Assembly: GCA_026119855.1 (NCBI GenBank)
Contig: JAOWBW010001131.1
Span: 248,001 to 312,000 of the forward strand
Reading direction: 5' to 3'
Source: Campanula takesimana
Lineage: Eukaryota > Streptophyta > Magnoliopsida > Asterales > Campanulaceae
Length of the DNA stretch: 64,000 nucleotides
Below the pieces are notes generated by a model, which ran no database searches, was not told the DNA's origin, and worked only from the letters and a program-made list of their open reading frames with translations. Below, one piece after another: positions 8,701 through 18,500 of the stretch. The first letter of the stretch is position 1; each line of letters opens with the position of its first letter. The translations under genes and the position numbers were made by a program.

Positions 8701-10937
8701 CCTGCTGCTTCTTATAGTCCTCCAGAAGAATCTATTAACCAAGATGTACTCGTTGCTGTTGAGAGATCAATGAAGAAATATTCTGACAATCTCATGCGCT
8801 TCCTCGAGGGAATAAGTTCGCGTATGTCACAGTTGGAATTGTATTGCTACAATCTTGATAAATCGATTGGGGAAATGCGCTCTGATTTAGGACGTGATCA
8901 TGGAGAGGCAGATACAAAACTGAGATCTCTTGAGAAGCATCTTCAAGAGGTAAGCTGTTTTGATGCGTCTTTAAACTATAATCTCGAGTGTAATAAAGAA
9001 ACCTATTTTGGGTATGTATCCTCACTTATAAAAGGTGGCATACGATGGCGCTTATGCTTCCATATGAAGAAATTGCAGAATGTTATGAAGTTTTTTGTGT
9101 CTGATTTTGCAAACCCCTACCTATCTCAAGAACATTTTTACGCTTAATTTATTTTGATTACCTAAATCCAAATAAGTAAAGGAAATTCCCCGAAAGGCTG
9201 CTTGTTAACTTCTAGTACTACCCTAACTATTGTTCTTCTGCATTACTTAACTTTTAGATGCTGGGAGCTGTGTCATCTTTCCAGTGGCATGCATATATCA
9301 TGGATTAGTTTGATTATTTTGCCGTTATTATCTTCTGATATTTTAATAATCTTGAACAGGCAATAGTCTCCAATTTTTTTTTATATTCTTCTTCTAGCAA
9401 ATCAATGAAATTTGCCTGTCTTCCACCCACTAGCAATTGGACTTGGCTCACTTCCTGACCGTGCCTATTCTTTGAATCTGTCCCAAAATGATCTTCTTAC
9501 CTTTTTTGCCGTTACTGAACTTTCAGCAATAAGTATAGGTTGATTTGACTTCTTAAACTTGTTATTGATAAACCATCAATGATACTAACAATAGCAAGTT
9601 TTAGCTTTTCATTAGGATAATTCAATCAACCTAAAGTTATTTCTCAAAGTTCACTCGTAACGACAAAAAGTGGGAAGATCATTCTGGGATGGAGGGAGTA
9701 TTATAAATGTACTCTTCACATTTTCACGTGGTAATTTCAAGTCGCTGATGTCTTGTGATACCTAATACAGGTCCACAGGTCAGTTCAGATCTTAAGAGAC
9801 AAGCAAGAGCTTGCAGAAACACAGAAAGAACTTGCTAAGCTTCAGCTGGCACAGAAAGAATCCTCTCCCAGTTCCCAGAAAAGTGACGGAAGGTCTACCC
9901 CACCTCCTTCCGAACCCCAAAAGAGTGACAATACAACAGAATCTCATGGCCAGCAATTAGCTCTTGCCCTTCCTCATCAAGTGGCCCCGCAGCCTACCCT
10001 TCCCACCCGACCCGCAGAGCTTCCACAGCCTGTGGGACCCCCGCCACCGATGCCTTCTCAGGCTTTGACACAACCACAAGCTTATTATTTACCCCCATCC
10101 CAGATGCCAAGTTTACCTGCCCCGCCACAACATTCCCAGGGTCATATCTGCCCGTCTGATTCCCCATATCGTACTCAACAGCCCACACAATCTCAAGTGA
10201 ATCAGGCACAGCCACAGCCTCAACTTCAGGTACCACCCCAGTATCAGCAGCAGTGGGCTCCACCTCCACCTCAGCAGGTGCCACCTCAGCAACCACCCCA
10301 AGCAAGACCCTCGTCCGTCCCTGCTTACCCTACTTATTTGCCAAGTCAACCAACAAACCCTTCTCCCCAAGATACCCTCACGAGCAGCATGCCGATGCAA
10401 ATGTCGTTTTCTGGAATTCCTCAGTCCAGCTCTAGCCAAGCAATGCCTTACGGTTACGGTGGACCCAGTCGCACTATGCAGCAACAGCCGCCACCTCAGC
10501 ATCTCAAGGCCGGTTTTGGGGGTCAATCTGGTGATGGGTACCCGGCTGGTGGACCCCACCCGACACTGTCTCCTGGGAGTTATATGATGTATGAGAGTGA
10601 AGGAGGAAGGTCTCAACATCAGACAATTCAAACCCAACCACCTCACTTCCAACAAACCAACTTCCCTCCGAATCCCCAGCAAAGTAGTGGTAATATCATG
10701 GTCCGTCCCCCTCAGTTCATGCGCAACCACCCATACAATGAACTGATTGATAAGATGGTGAGCATGGGATACAGGGGTGACCACGTAATGAGTGTGATCC
10801 AAAGGCTAGAGGAGAGTGGTCAGCCTGTTGATTTCAATGCTGTGCTTGACCGATTGAACGGTCAGGTCTGGAAGCTCTCAGAGAGGATGGTCCGGGTAAG
10901 TAATATTGCCACTTGTGGTCTTTTGGAATTACATTGA
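5555..10937 (+). CDS. FLOE1: FLOE1-like DUF1421 protein (three exons)
   Basis: Exons are 5555-5707, 8662-8949 and 9771-10937, joined by phase-0 GT-AG introns; the model is 535 aa. The family is plant-specific. Arabidopsis FLOE1 is a seed protein forming hydration-dependent condensates that limit germination when water is short (family knowledge). In order: an Asp/Ser-rich N-terminus (FDFASDDILCSYDD, aa 16-29), a long coiled coil (aa ~76-176, with LELYCYNLDKSIGEMRS and VQILRDKQELAETQKELAKL), a Gln/Pro/Ser-rich low-complexity region (aa ~190-455) and a C-terminal UBA-like DUF1421 segment (aa ~466-510, ELIDKMVSMGYRGDHVMSVI). The ATG is the first in a CACCATG context and opens the conserved N-terminus. 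Oddity: after LDRLN the open frame gives an unrelated tail, whereas the +1 frame reads SSQRGWSG then stop, which looks like the genuine family C-terminus. FLOE2 or FLOE3 is less likely because of the N- and C-terminal motifs. Confidence 0.85.
5894..6074 (+). mobile_element. Mutator-like MITE in intron 1
   Basis: Ends GAGCAATGCTAGGGGCACAA and its imperfect inverse TTGTGCCCCTAGTATTATTC, flanked by the 10-bp repeat TTTGTTTTAT (5884-5893 and 6075-6084). A second copy in the opposite orientation lies at 12089-12257 with a 9-bp duplication, supporting a Mutator-type target size. Confidence 0.85.
6193..6412. mobile_element. Small foldback element in intron 1
   Basis: Starts GGTGCTCAAATGAGAACC and ends GGTTCTCACAGGAACACGCC, between TA tracts. 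The interior is a series of GGATACATTAG / CTAATGTATCC palindromes. It is of the same family as the giant element at 2768-4922 but with the short core type found at 14951. Confidence 0.75.
8259..8468 (+). mobile_element. Possible tRNA-derived SINE in intron 1
   Basis: GC-rich head (AGCCCACTCTGGGGGGTTGC) with a good RNA polymerase III B box (GGTTCGAGGC at about 8312) and an A-rich tail near 8458. Short repeats GTAACCCC and GTAACCCA border the insert. The A box is not clear, so the call is tentative. Confidence 0.45.
8656..8661 (+). promoter_or_regulatory. NAGNAG tandem splice acceptor
   Basis: The intron 1 acceptor reads CAGCAG before the exon-2 codon GAG. Use of the first or second AG would add or drop one glutamine codon without changing the frame. 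Confidence 0.7.
8662..8949 (+). CDS. FLOE1: FLOE1-like exon 2 (coiled coil)
   Basis: 96 codons, from GAG TTT CAC to the GAG before the strong donor GTAAGC. It encodes the family-conserved RMARSSVFP motif and most of the coiled coil. The internal methionine at 8680 could suggest a second start, but the reading frame and homology continue upstream through the intron. Confidence 0.85.
8950..9770 (+). other. FLOE1-like intron 2
   Basis: 821 nt, GTAAGC to CTAATACAG. It carries a Stowaway MITE at 9478-9698; the acceptor is only about 70 nt beyond that insertion, so the branch-point region may lie next to or inside MITE sequence. Confidence 0.8.
9478..9698. mobile_element. Stowaway-type MITE in intron 2
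   Basis: TA-flanked. The left part TCCCAAAATGATCTTCTTAC is inverted at the right (AAGATCATTCTGGGATGGAG). It is related to the MITE at 56440-56690, with which it shares the TCGTTAC/GTAACGA internal motif. Confidence 0.75.
9771..10937 (+). CDS. FLOE1: FLOE1-like exon 3 (QPS region and DUF1421)
   Basis: Begins directly after CTAATACAG with VHRSVQILRDKQ, completing the coiled coil. It then encodes the Gln/Pro/Ser-rich low-complexity region with QQ, PPP and SQ runs, several MPYGYGG/GGP-type spacers and the DUF1421 helix bundle. The literal frame stops at TGA 10935-10937. The alternative frame from 10861 stops at TAA 10897-10899 after a family-like ending. Confidence 0.8.
   Translation, partial: VHRSVQILRDKQELAETQKELAKLQLAQKESSPSSQKSDGRSTPPPSEPQKSDNTTESHGQQLALALPHQVAPQPTLPTRPAELPQPVGPPPPMPSQALTQPQAYYLPPSQMPSLPAPPQHSQGHICPSDSPYRTQQPTQSQVNQAQPQPQLQVPPQYQQQWAPPPPQQVPPQQPPQARPSSVPAYPTYLPSQPTNPSPQDTLTSSMPMQMSFSGIPQSSSSQAMPYGYGGPSRTMQQQPPPQHLKAGFGGQSGDGYPAGGPHPTLSPGSYMMYESEGGRSQHQTIQTQPPHFQQTNFPPNPQQSSGNIMVRPPQFMRNHPYNELIDKMVSMGYRGDHVMSVIQRLEESGQPVDFNAVLDRLNGQVWKLSERMVRVSNIATCGLLELH
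10857..10899 (+). other. Apparent +1 frameshift at the FLOE1-like C-terminus
   Basis: After the AAC codon at 10857-10859 there is one G too many (10860 or 10861). Read one base later, the sequence gives a glycine/serine stretch ending QRGWSG and a TAA. Read literally, it gives VWKLSERMVRVSN and 10 further residues. No GT-AG intron would repair the frame here. Confidence 0.65.
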
Positions 10938-11721
10938 TAATCATTGCGTGTTTTTTTTATTATTATTATTTTATCATGTGCGAAGAATAAAGTTTGATAT
11001 GATTGTCATTTGTAATTCAGTACATATGTGGATTGAGAGATTCATTTTATATCTATTCTCTCTTTCCAAAGCTATGTTGTTGGGTGTTGTAGTATGTGGA
11101 TTAATTGTCTGTGCTGTGGGGATCATTTCATCTTTTAATGTATTTGAACCCATTTACTATGTTTAGAGATGAGTTATTTGTAATCTCTTCAAAGTCCATG
11201 TATTATGACTTTTGAGATTGTATTGGAAAAACTTCATTTTGTTTAGTGTGGGATCTTGAAGTTATTTTATCTGGATCCATTCTTAGACTAATAGTTTAAG
11301 GATGTACTAGTGTGTATGAAATACTTGTTCCGTCCCAAATGAATATACATTTCTGCTCTCAAAAATAGTCCCTCTGTCCCAAAAAGTTCTCGCTGACCAT
11401 TTTTGTTTGGCATATAAAGGTTGTCTGATTATGCATTATCATTGGAGGTTAATTTCGTCGAACGTTCGTAACTGCCCTTGTGATTGGATGACTATAAATG
11501 GGAGGTGAGGGAGGGACAGCCATAATTGGGGTGGGGGTGGGGGTGGGGGTGTTAATTTCGTTGAACGTCTATAATGGCCCTCGTGGTAACTAAAGATGGA
11601 AGGTGAGAAGGAGAGGGGGGCGAGGGAATGATGAAAGACAAAGAAGGGGAGGGGGATAGTGATGAAAATGAATTATTTTATAATATGAAATTATTTTATT
11701 AATATCTTTGAATACTAAATA
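10938..11721 (+). other. 3' flank of the FLOE1-like gene
   Basis: AATAAAG at 10987 is a possible polyadenylation signal. An imperfect ~110-bp tandem duplication lies at 11450-11650, with the repeated phrase GTTAATTTCGTYGAACGT. A plus-strand G-rich tract (four or more G-tracts) lies at 11526-11550. There is a MITE-end-like fragment near 11330-11395. No second gene is seen. Confidence 0.5.
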
Positions 11722-11959
11722 CTATCTCTGTCTTTAAATGAGTGTTTATTTTCAAAAAAATCTTTGTCCCAAAATGAGTGTCTTTTTTTAATATAACTGT
11801 CCCTAAATGTTTTTTTTTTAAAATTTTTTCACCGGTCTCTTTATACTTGCAAAACTAAATGTTTGGATATGAATCTTTGCTACTAAATTGTACAAAAGTT
11901 GAGATTTTCAAGTGTCCCTTAAAATAAAATTTGGACACTCATTTAGGGGACAGAGGTAG
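11722..11959. mobile_element. Stowaway-type MITE
   Basis: TA-flanked. The end CTCTGTCTTTAAATGAGTGT is inverted at the right as ACACTCATTTAGGGGACAGAG, with an internal second copy of the CCCAAAATGAGTGT phrase. Confidence 0.75.
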
Positions 11960-12088
11960 TAGTTAAAAGGGACTAACATTATTATGATCCGGATGAAGTT
12001 TTGTACCATGTAGGAAGAGTAGTTTGAATCGTCTCAAAATCCTCCATGCAAATGATCTTTTAATATTTTTTTACTGAAAATGACTAAA

Positions 12089-12257
12089 GAATAATACTAG
12101 GGGCACAAAAAAGTCACAAAATCTTGCTCACAAAATCCTAGGTGTAATGATTTTATTGGTATTTTTAAGTGGAGTGTGGCGGGTCCATTATCGATGCAAC
12201 CAATAAAATATCGTCACCTCATTTTGTGAGCAAGATTTTGTGATCTTAGTATTGCTC
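12089..12257 (-). mobile_element. Mutator-like MITE, inverted copy of 5894-6074
   Basis: Same family as the intron-1 element, in reverse orientation: GAATAATACTAGGGGCAC on the left and TAGTATTGCTC on the right. The 9-bp duplication is ATGACTAAA (12080-12088) versus ACGACTAAA (12258-12266), one mismatch. Confidence 0.85.
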
Positions 12258-12266
12258 ACGACTAAA

Positions 12267-12605
12267 TTGCCTCTGGGGTAGTTGCATTGCATCATTTACA
12301 CAAAAATAGAAAAAAAAACAAAAAAAACAAAAAAACAAATGAACAAATTGAATAAAGGGCAAACTGACTGGTCAATGGCCGGGCCGGGTCAAACCCCAGC
12401 CTGAAACTCATGAGGCCCGCCTCATACAGGCAGGGTGCCCTAATTGTGTACGTCACGACCTTCTAATGAGATCATTGCTGGGTTTGAATCCTAAAATGGG
12501 TTTGATAGGGCCCAACCAAGGCTCTTGTTTTATTCAAAGTCCGTTGGAGTTAGCTTTACCAATTCATTTATTCATTTAGACAAAATCACCATGCTATCTT
12601 TTATA
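12267..12605. other. Intergenic, repetitive-looking but unassigned
   Basis: Contains an A-rich run (12300-12345) and a GC-rich block at 12370-12520 with a B-box-like GGGTTTGAATCC at about 12480. A SINE origin is possible, but no A box or target duplication is visible. Confidence 0.35.
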
Positions 12606-12846
12606 CTCACTCCGTCCAGACTAACTCACTCCATCCAGACTAAGGTTCTTACTTTCATTTTTTGTTTATCTCAGACTAAAGTTCTTAGTTGCTTTATTAA
12701 CTAAAACAGACAATGGGACCTATTTGTCATTTTGACACCAAAAACTTTCTACCCACTTTCTCTCTCCTGCTTTCTCCTACTTCATTTTTCATACTCAAAC
12801 ATTTACTTTTTCCTTTCTTCATGTAAAGTCAAACGGACGGAGGGAG
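12606..12846. mobile_element. Stowaway-type MITE
   Basis: TA-flanked, with CTCACTCCGTCCAGACTAA at the left (partly duplicated) and CAAACGGACGGAGGGAG at the right. A similar element starts at 63789. Confidence 0.7.
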
Positions 12847-13019
12847 TACCATATTGTGTATTATTGAGTTATGTAGTTATGTATTATATATTGTATAGAT
12901 AACCATGATATTTGATAATTCAATAACCATTAGATCACCACTTTACAAATATAATTCTGTCTCTAATTCACCATATTGACCTGGTGGAGAAGGATTCAAA
13001 CGTATTGGGAAAATCATTT

Positions 13020-13305
13020 TTTTGAAAGTTTATATCATATCATTTAAGGCAATTGCCATTGTGTTACAAACTCCTATGAATCTATTACAAATTCCTATAT
13101 TGGAATCTATTACAGTGATACTTGCCGCTCTAGAAATTACTCGTAGACGTTCCTGCGCCATCTGGTAGTCTGCTTGTGGTGCGAACCTGGGACCTTCAAC
13201 AAAGTGGAGGTCACTTAATTATTGGGGAATGGGGAGGAGGGGAATCGAACATGGGACCTCCCGAAGAAATCCCAAGCCGGTACCGCTTGGCCAAAGCCTC
13301 GCAGG
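13020..13305 (-). mobile_element. tRNA-derived SINE
   Basis: Flanked by a perfect 14-bp duplication TGGGAAAATCATTT (13006-13019 and 13306-13319). On the minus strand it begins with a tRNA-like head: an A box (TGGCCAAGCGGT, about 13285-13296) and a B box (GTTCGATTCC, about 13242-13252). It ends in a short A run beside the other duplication. This is the expected structure of a reverse-transcribed SINE; the internal boxes are not a functional tRNA gene. Confidence 0.85.
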
Positions 13306-13334
13306 TGGGAAAATCATTTGGAATTGCCATTTCT

Positions 13335-13497
13335 ATTAGGGGGTGTTCACGGTCCGGTCCGAGATTTTCCAAAATTTCTTAAAACCAAGACCGAACCAAT
13401 TATTCGGTTCTGTAAAAATTTAGAACCAGAACTAAACCAATACATTCAAGAACCAACTCTATTGATCCGGTTTCATTGGTCCGGTTCCGGTTTCACA
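13335..13497. repeat. hAT-like MITE remnant (GGTCCGGTYCGG type)
   Basis: Opens GGGGGTGTTCACGGTCCGG and contains many AACCGAACC/GGTTCCGGTT inverted motifs. The right end is not preserved. Related material occurs at 22816-22990, 25832-26609 and 33648-33921. Confidence 0.45.
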
Positions 13498-13657
13498 TAA
13501 CAATTTATGTCAAAAAAAGGACATGCAATAACTAAGGATTATTAATTGTTATGTCATTTCAAAATTCAACCAACAATAAACATTTAAATATCATTAACTG
13601 ATAGAGCAATCTTAAGCCAAAAAAAAAAAAAAAAAAAAAAAAGTGCACTAAGAAGTT

Positions 13658-13923
13658 CTCCCTCCGGTCACAATATAAGCAAAAGTAACTAAAATCACAC
13701 TTATTAATAAAGTAGTTAATTTAGTTAATTGTCTTGATTTTATAATAAAAATATATTAAAATTACTAATATATCCTCATATTAAATGTGTAATAAATGTA
13801 CACTTGTATTTGAAATGAGTAATTAATTAGGGGTATTTTTGGTAAAAGAGTATTAAATACAATTACATTTAATGTGTTTTGTATTGAAACCCAACTTTTT
13901 GCTATATTTGTATCCGGAGGGAG
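13658..13923. mobile_element. Stowaway-like MITE
   Basis: Left CTCCCTCCGGTCACAATATA; right inverse TATTTGTATCCGGAGGGAG followed by TA. The left TA is not preserved. Confidence 0.7.
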
Positions 13924-13984
13924 TACAATGTAAAAATAATAATAATAATATATTATGTTATACATTGTAGTACATAATATATAG

Positions 13985-14056
13985 ATTATATATTACTATA
14001 TATTATACATACATATACATACATACATATATACATACATACATAATACATATATA

Positions 14057-14096
<40 letters not shown>

Positions 14097-14131
14097 TATA
14101 TATAAACATACATACACACACACACACACAC

Positions 14132-14173
<42 letters not shown>

Positions 14174-14205
14174 TATATATACATATATATGTATATATAA
14201 CTATA

Positions 14206-14242
<37 letters not shown>

Positions 14243-14273
14243 CACATACATACACACACACACAACACACACA

Positions 14274-14339
<66 letters not shown>

Positions 14340-14350
14340 TATATATATAC
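13985..14350. repeat. Compound (TA)n, (CA)n and (TACA)n microsatellites
   Basis: Several pure TA and CA tracts, including about 24 CA units at 14280-14321. Open frames in this stretch are low-complexity Tyr/Ile/Cys/Val artefacts. Confidence 0.9.
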
Positions 14351-14355
14351 ATACA

Positions 14356-14702
14356 GGGCCGCGCTCCTGTGAGAACCATTTTAAATGAAAACCGTGAGAA
14401 CCAATCATAACCGTTTGATTGCATACAAAATCAAGGGTCCAGATTATAGATATATTTGGATACAATAGCTAATTTTCAAAAATACAATTGGATACATTAG
14501 TTTTAACCTACTGTATCCAAGTGCAAAACTTGGATACACTACTTGTTAGCTACTGTATCCAAGTGCAATATCAAAATTTATATATTGTATCACAAGTGTA
14601 TCCATGTATCTATAATCTTGACCCTTGATTTGATTCTAATCTAATGGTTATGCTTGGTTCTCACGGTTCTCACGCAATTGTGGTTCTCATTTGAGCATCT
14701 TC
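14356..14702. mobile_element. Foldback element of the GAGAACC family
   Basis: Left GGGCCGCGCTCCTGTGAGAAC and right GTGGTTCTCATTTGAGCATC, embedded between TA tracts. Inner arms (CAAGGGTCCAGATTATAGAT / ATCTATAATCTTGACCCTTG) pair well, and the core has GGATACANTA palindromes. Confidence 0.7.
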
Positions 14703-14943
14703 ATATATATATATATGTTATATATATATATGTATATGTATATGTATATATTTATATATGTATATGTATATGTATATATATATGTATATGTATATGTATA
14801 TATATGTATATGTATATGTATATGTATGTATATGTATATGTATATGTATATATATGTATATGTATATATATATGTATATGTATATGTATATGTATATATA
14901 TGTATATGTATATGTATATACATATACATATACATATATATAG
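14703..14943. repeat. (TATGTA)n / (TA)n minisatellite
   Basis: About 240 bp of TATATG and TATGTA hexamers, separating two foldback elements. Confidence 0.9.
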
Positions 14944-15097
14944 GTAGGTAGGTGCTCAAATGAGAACCTAAATACCGTGAGAACCGTGAGAACTTGGATA
15001 CATTAGGTAAGAACCTAATGTATCCAAGTAATGTATCCAAGTGAACCATTGGATACATTAGTTTTTACCTAATGTATCCAAGTGAACCATTGTATAC

Positions 15098-15521
15098 TGA
15101 AAGGAATAACCCGTGAGCGGTTATTGGGCTTGCCCGGTTCAAACCTAGTGGGCATCATGGATCCTTTATAGTAAAAATCCCATCTCGTCTCTACATGTTA
15201 CCGGGCCCATTAGGGACCACAAGACTCCTTTAACATAATATGGATAAGGATAAGCTAATGACATCATTAGAGATAAGGGTGACCTCACCTTATCTAGAAC
15301 TTGGGGAGCAAGCCGTCTTTCCTCTATAAATAAGGGTCTCAAACCCTAATTTCAGGTGAAGTCTCTCTCCCTTTGCTCTTTCTCATGGTCCAAGATTTAT
15401 CTTCATAGAGCATCTAACTTATTCTCACGCTCACGTGCGTTCGTCTTTTTCAGGTCTATAGTAAGGCGTTCCAGATATCCAACCTTGGATCCGGCACATT
15501 GATCACTTTTTTGCTCGATCA
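15098..15521 (+). repeat. 5' LTR of the LARD-like element
   Basis: TG...CA ends. A good TATA box (CTCTATAAATAAGG at about 15320) is followed about 25 nt later by AAACCCTAATTTC, so transcription probably starts near 15350. Confidence 0.85.
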
Positions 15522-15522
15522 A

Positions 15523-15541
15523 TTGGTTCCATTGCCGGGAA
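15523..15541 (+). promoter_or_regulatory. Putative primer binding site
   Basis: TGGTTCCATTGCCGGGA directly after the 5' LTR. It resembles, but does not equal, the tRNA-Asp-type site of many gypsy elements. The same motif follows the Tat 5' LTR at 35642. Confidence 0.6.
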
Positions 15542-18500
15542 CGATTTCTTGCTAGTCTGAGTTTTTTCCCCAAATTCTCTCCGGTGTAAACATCTTTTTC
15601 TCAAATTTATTTTGTGAAAAAATCCAAAATATGAAGTTAGAGAGAGAGCTTGTTCTCTGTGAAAAATTGGACTCCAATGGAAATTCAGACTTCCAAGGAA
15701 ATGAAAAGGAAGACAAGGAGATGTTCTATTGTAAAAAGAGAGGCAACGATTAGAGGCATGAAACCCCCCAAAAGGGCACAAATTCGAAGCTCTGCTAGTC
15801 AGCAGCCGGAGAAGACGAGACTGGACCCCTTCCTCTCCTCCACTTGAGCCCTAATGGGTGTTACCCAAGTTCTTCATTCTCCAAAGCGCCGCACTTACTG
15901 CGACCACAATTTCTTCTCCTATTCCGGCCGATTTCACTCTGTCCGTTTGGTCAAGCTCCAATACCGGAATCCACAATAAACACTAGATCGAGACTCGTCT
16001 TAGTAAGACGAAGACAACGCTAGTCACCGTCAAAGGCCACCGCAAGCAACGGAATTCATCTAGGCCAGCAAGATTCCGGCCAGATCTAATATCATCAGTC
16101 GCTAGCGACGCTCCGGCGAGAACAAAGAACCTCACAGACAGGTGCGCTATGCCCGGGCGAAGCCATCACCGAAAAAATCTCTGGCATCACCCATCAGGTG
16201 TGTTCTTTTTTATTATCTCAGTTAACCATTGGAATTTCATGATTCCATAAATAACAACTGCTTATAAGATTGGGGTATGCAATTTTCTCTTAGACGGAAG
16301 CATAACATGTTTTACAAATCACAATCACTAATCCAAGGTTGTGGCAGCCCACCAATGAATTCGTATATCAAAATCTATAATGAACTGTTAGCATGATTTT
16401 GTACTAATTTTGGGGGGCCTGTGTACGTTTATTGTTTGGCCATGTCTATTGGATTATTTTACACTAGAAAAATCATTCATCACACTCTAAAAGTTAACCC
16501 CAATCTTCATTCTAATGTGCTTGATTATTGCGTGTCTTATCGAGGAACCGCTGAGGAGAATATGGGTTCAATCGAGGATTCACTGGCTAGAATGGTCGAC
16601 AACAAAGACGAGAACTATAGTAGTATGAGCAGGACGGATCCATGCCAAACTGTTGAGCAGACTTACATATGGACTCATGCAAATCGATTCACTTCATCCA
16701 GATTGACTCACAGCCTCCGGTTCTTACGAAAATCGGTGTGAACATGGACGTGGCGAGCAAACACAATCGTGAGTACTCCGAACAGCTCGAAACTTGCAAA
16801 TGATACTAGCCAGTGAGTTGCAAGTACATCCATATAGCTTGCTCCAATGCACCATGAGTACATCCACTACATCTTAGTAAAATCACGCTCTAAACACCGC
16901 AGCGATCAGGTGTTTTCTTTCTGTTTACGCCCACCTTTGTCATTGCTTGCATTATGCCCGATTTGACTACTTTCTTGTGTTGGTACACATAATTTTAAAT
17001 CTGCACCACAAATGATCTTTTGACTCATGAAAACACAATCAGGCGTAGTTTTCTCTGCATTAAATAGGCAGGTAGTACTAGTCACTGGCACACACGATGT
17101 TAGATATACACTCGCATTGAGATAACGATTTCAGTTGAGATAGCACTTCAGGCACATTGAATTTTGTAAATATCTCAGGGCAAAATATAGGTGGTCTGAC
17201 TTGATTTTTCTTAGGTAATGCAAATACTGGCCTTCACCAAACATGAAAAGAAAGTAGAGAGTTTAGAATTTGTGCATACTATGGAGGTTTCTCTTGACTT
17301 TGCAAAAACTGTGCTACTTCATTATAAAAGAGCTGTCTTATGTCTTATATTGGCATTGCTAGTCTTACTAGTTTATTATATACATGTATGTTCTTGTTCG
17401 GTCCACCGAGCAACTTTCTTAGGAGCAGATGCCGGAGGGTTAAGCCCGAGCAGCCTTGTAACTTATAACGCGATAATGAACAACCCAACCCCAATAGCAC
17501 ATGTATTTACATTGATTGAACCATTCCATACTGATTTTTCATCTTTGAGTTGTGCACTTGACAGGAGTAGCACAAACATTGTTCGGCCGGAGTAATCGCC
17601 GACATCAGACTCATGTATGACTCGTGATCGGTACCTTAATGTACCGGCATTCTTGAAACCTTGTACCATCCCGTCGCTATGGACACCCTCCGCCATTAGT
17701 CTATTTACGCATGCCTGTGATTTGTTAATGATATTCGCTTAAATGGGTCTACGTAACAAGTAAAAATATTCACATGAGTTGTTTAAATTACCATAGAAGA
17801 ATGAAATTCAACAAGTGTGATGTGCAGAAACTAGGAGATAGAGTGATTAAGTACCGTTTCACGTGATTGCTTATACTACTACATTACACCATGTTCAATC
17901 ATGGGTAAAAATACAAAAATACAGTAAAAATACATACAGAACCTCCTTGAATGAGAGGGATAAGTTACACATGGTCAAGTATGAATATGAAGTTACATGA
18001 ATACTTTCATTAAGTATTAACATGATTATTGTTAACTCCGATGCTGGATATATTAGTATGCTGAACAAGTGTATATTTTTGTCATCATTCTTGCGACCAC
18101 CATTGTCAAATTGCATTCATTGTTGACAACCTTGGCTTCAGAGCTTACATTTTGCAGGAGTACTATAATATTGTTTAACATAGCTGCTTGATGATAGCTG
18201 TTCAAATGTGATACTAACGTCAACACAGTGGAGTTTTTTGGTACAGTGTGTAATACCTATTGATTTAAGAATAATTGTTGCTCTCCATGTTGAGAATAAA
18301 CGAGCTTGTGAAGAGTAAGCGTACTTGCGAACACTTCAAACTGGTATGGACGAGCATAACAGGGTCCTCGTAACTATGAGTTGTAAGCACAATGATTTCA
18401 TTTAACCCGTGTTGCAAATCACTCCGCAAATACATTATATCAACAAGGGCGTCGAGCATGCACGCAACTCAAAACCGATAGCCCGAAAGTAGCTGTAATC

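Noticed and set aside
8680..9147. Reading FLOE1-like exon 2 as a separate gene starting at Met 8680
   Set aside because: The frame upstream to the AG at 8661 encodes conserved residues, and the donor at 8950 cuts the frame before the extra downstream residues.
9994..10802. Minus-strand frames of 103 and 229 codons opposite the FLOE1-like exon 3
   Set aside because: Shadows of the proline/glutamine-rich plus-strand exon; no splice sites or family support.
13240..13300. tRNA-like A and B boxes
   Set aside because: Part of a SINE with poly-A tail and target duplication; no complete cloverleaf or acceptor stem was found. The same holds for 50260-50330.
13986..15058. Open frames of 60-159 codons on both strands in the TA/CA microsatellites
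   Set aside because: They consist only of Tyr/Ile/Val/Cys/Met repeats from dinucleotide and hexanucleotide DNA.
17218..17595. 125-codon frame with a hydrophobic stretch inside the LARD
   Set aside because: One possible membrane-like segment, but no family, no retroelement domain and no neighbouring exon; likely chance in 6.6 kb of non-coding interior.
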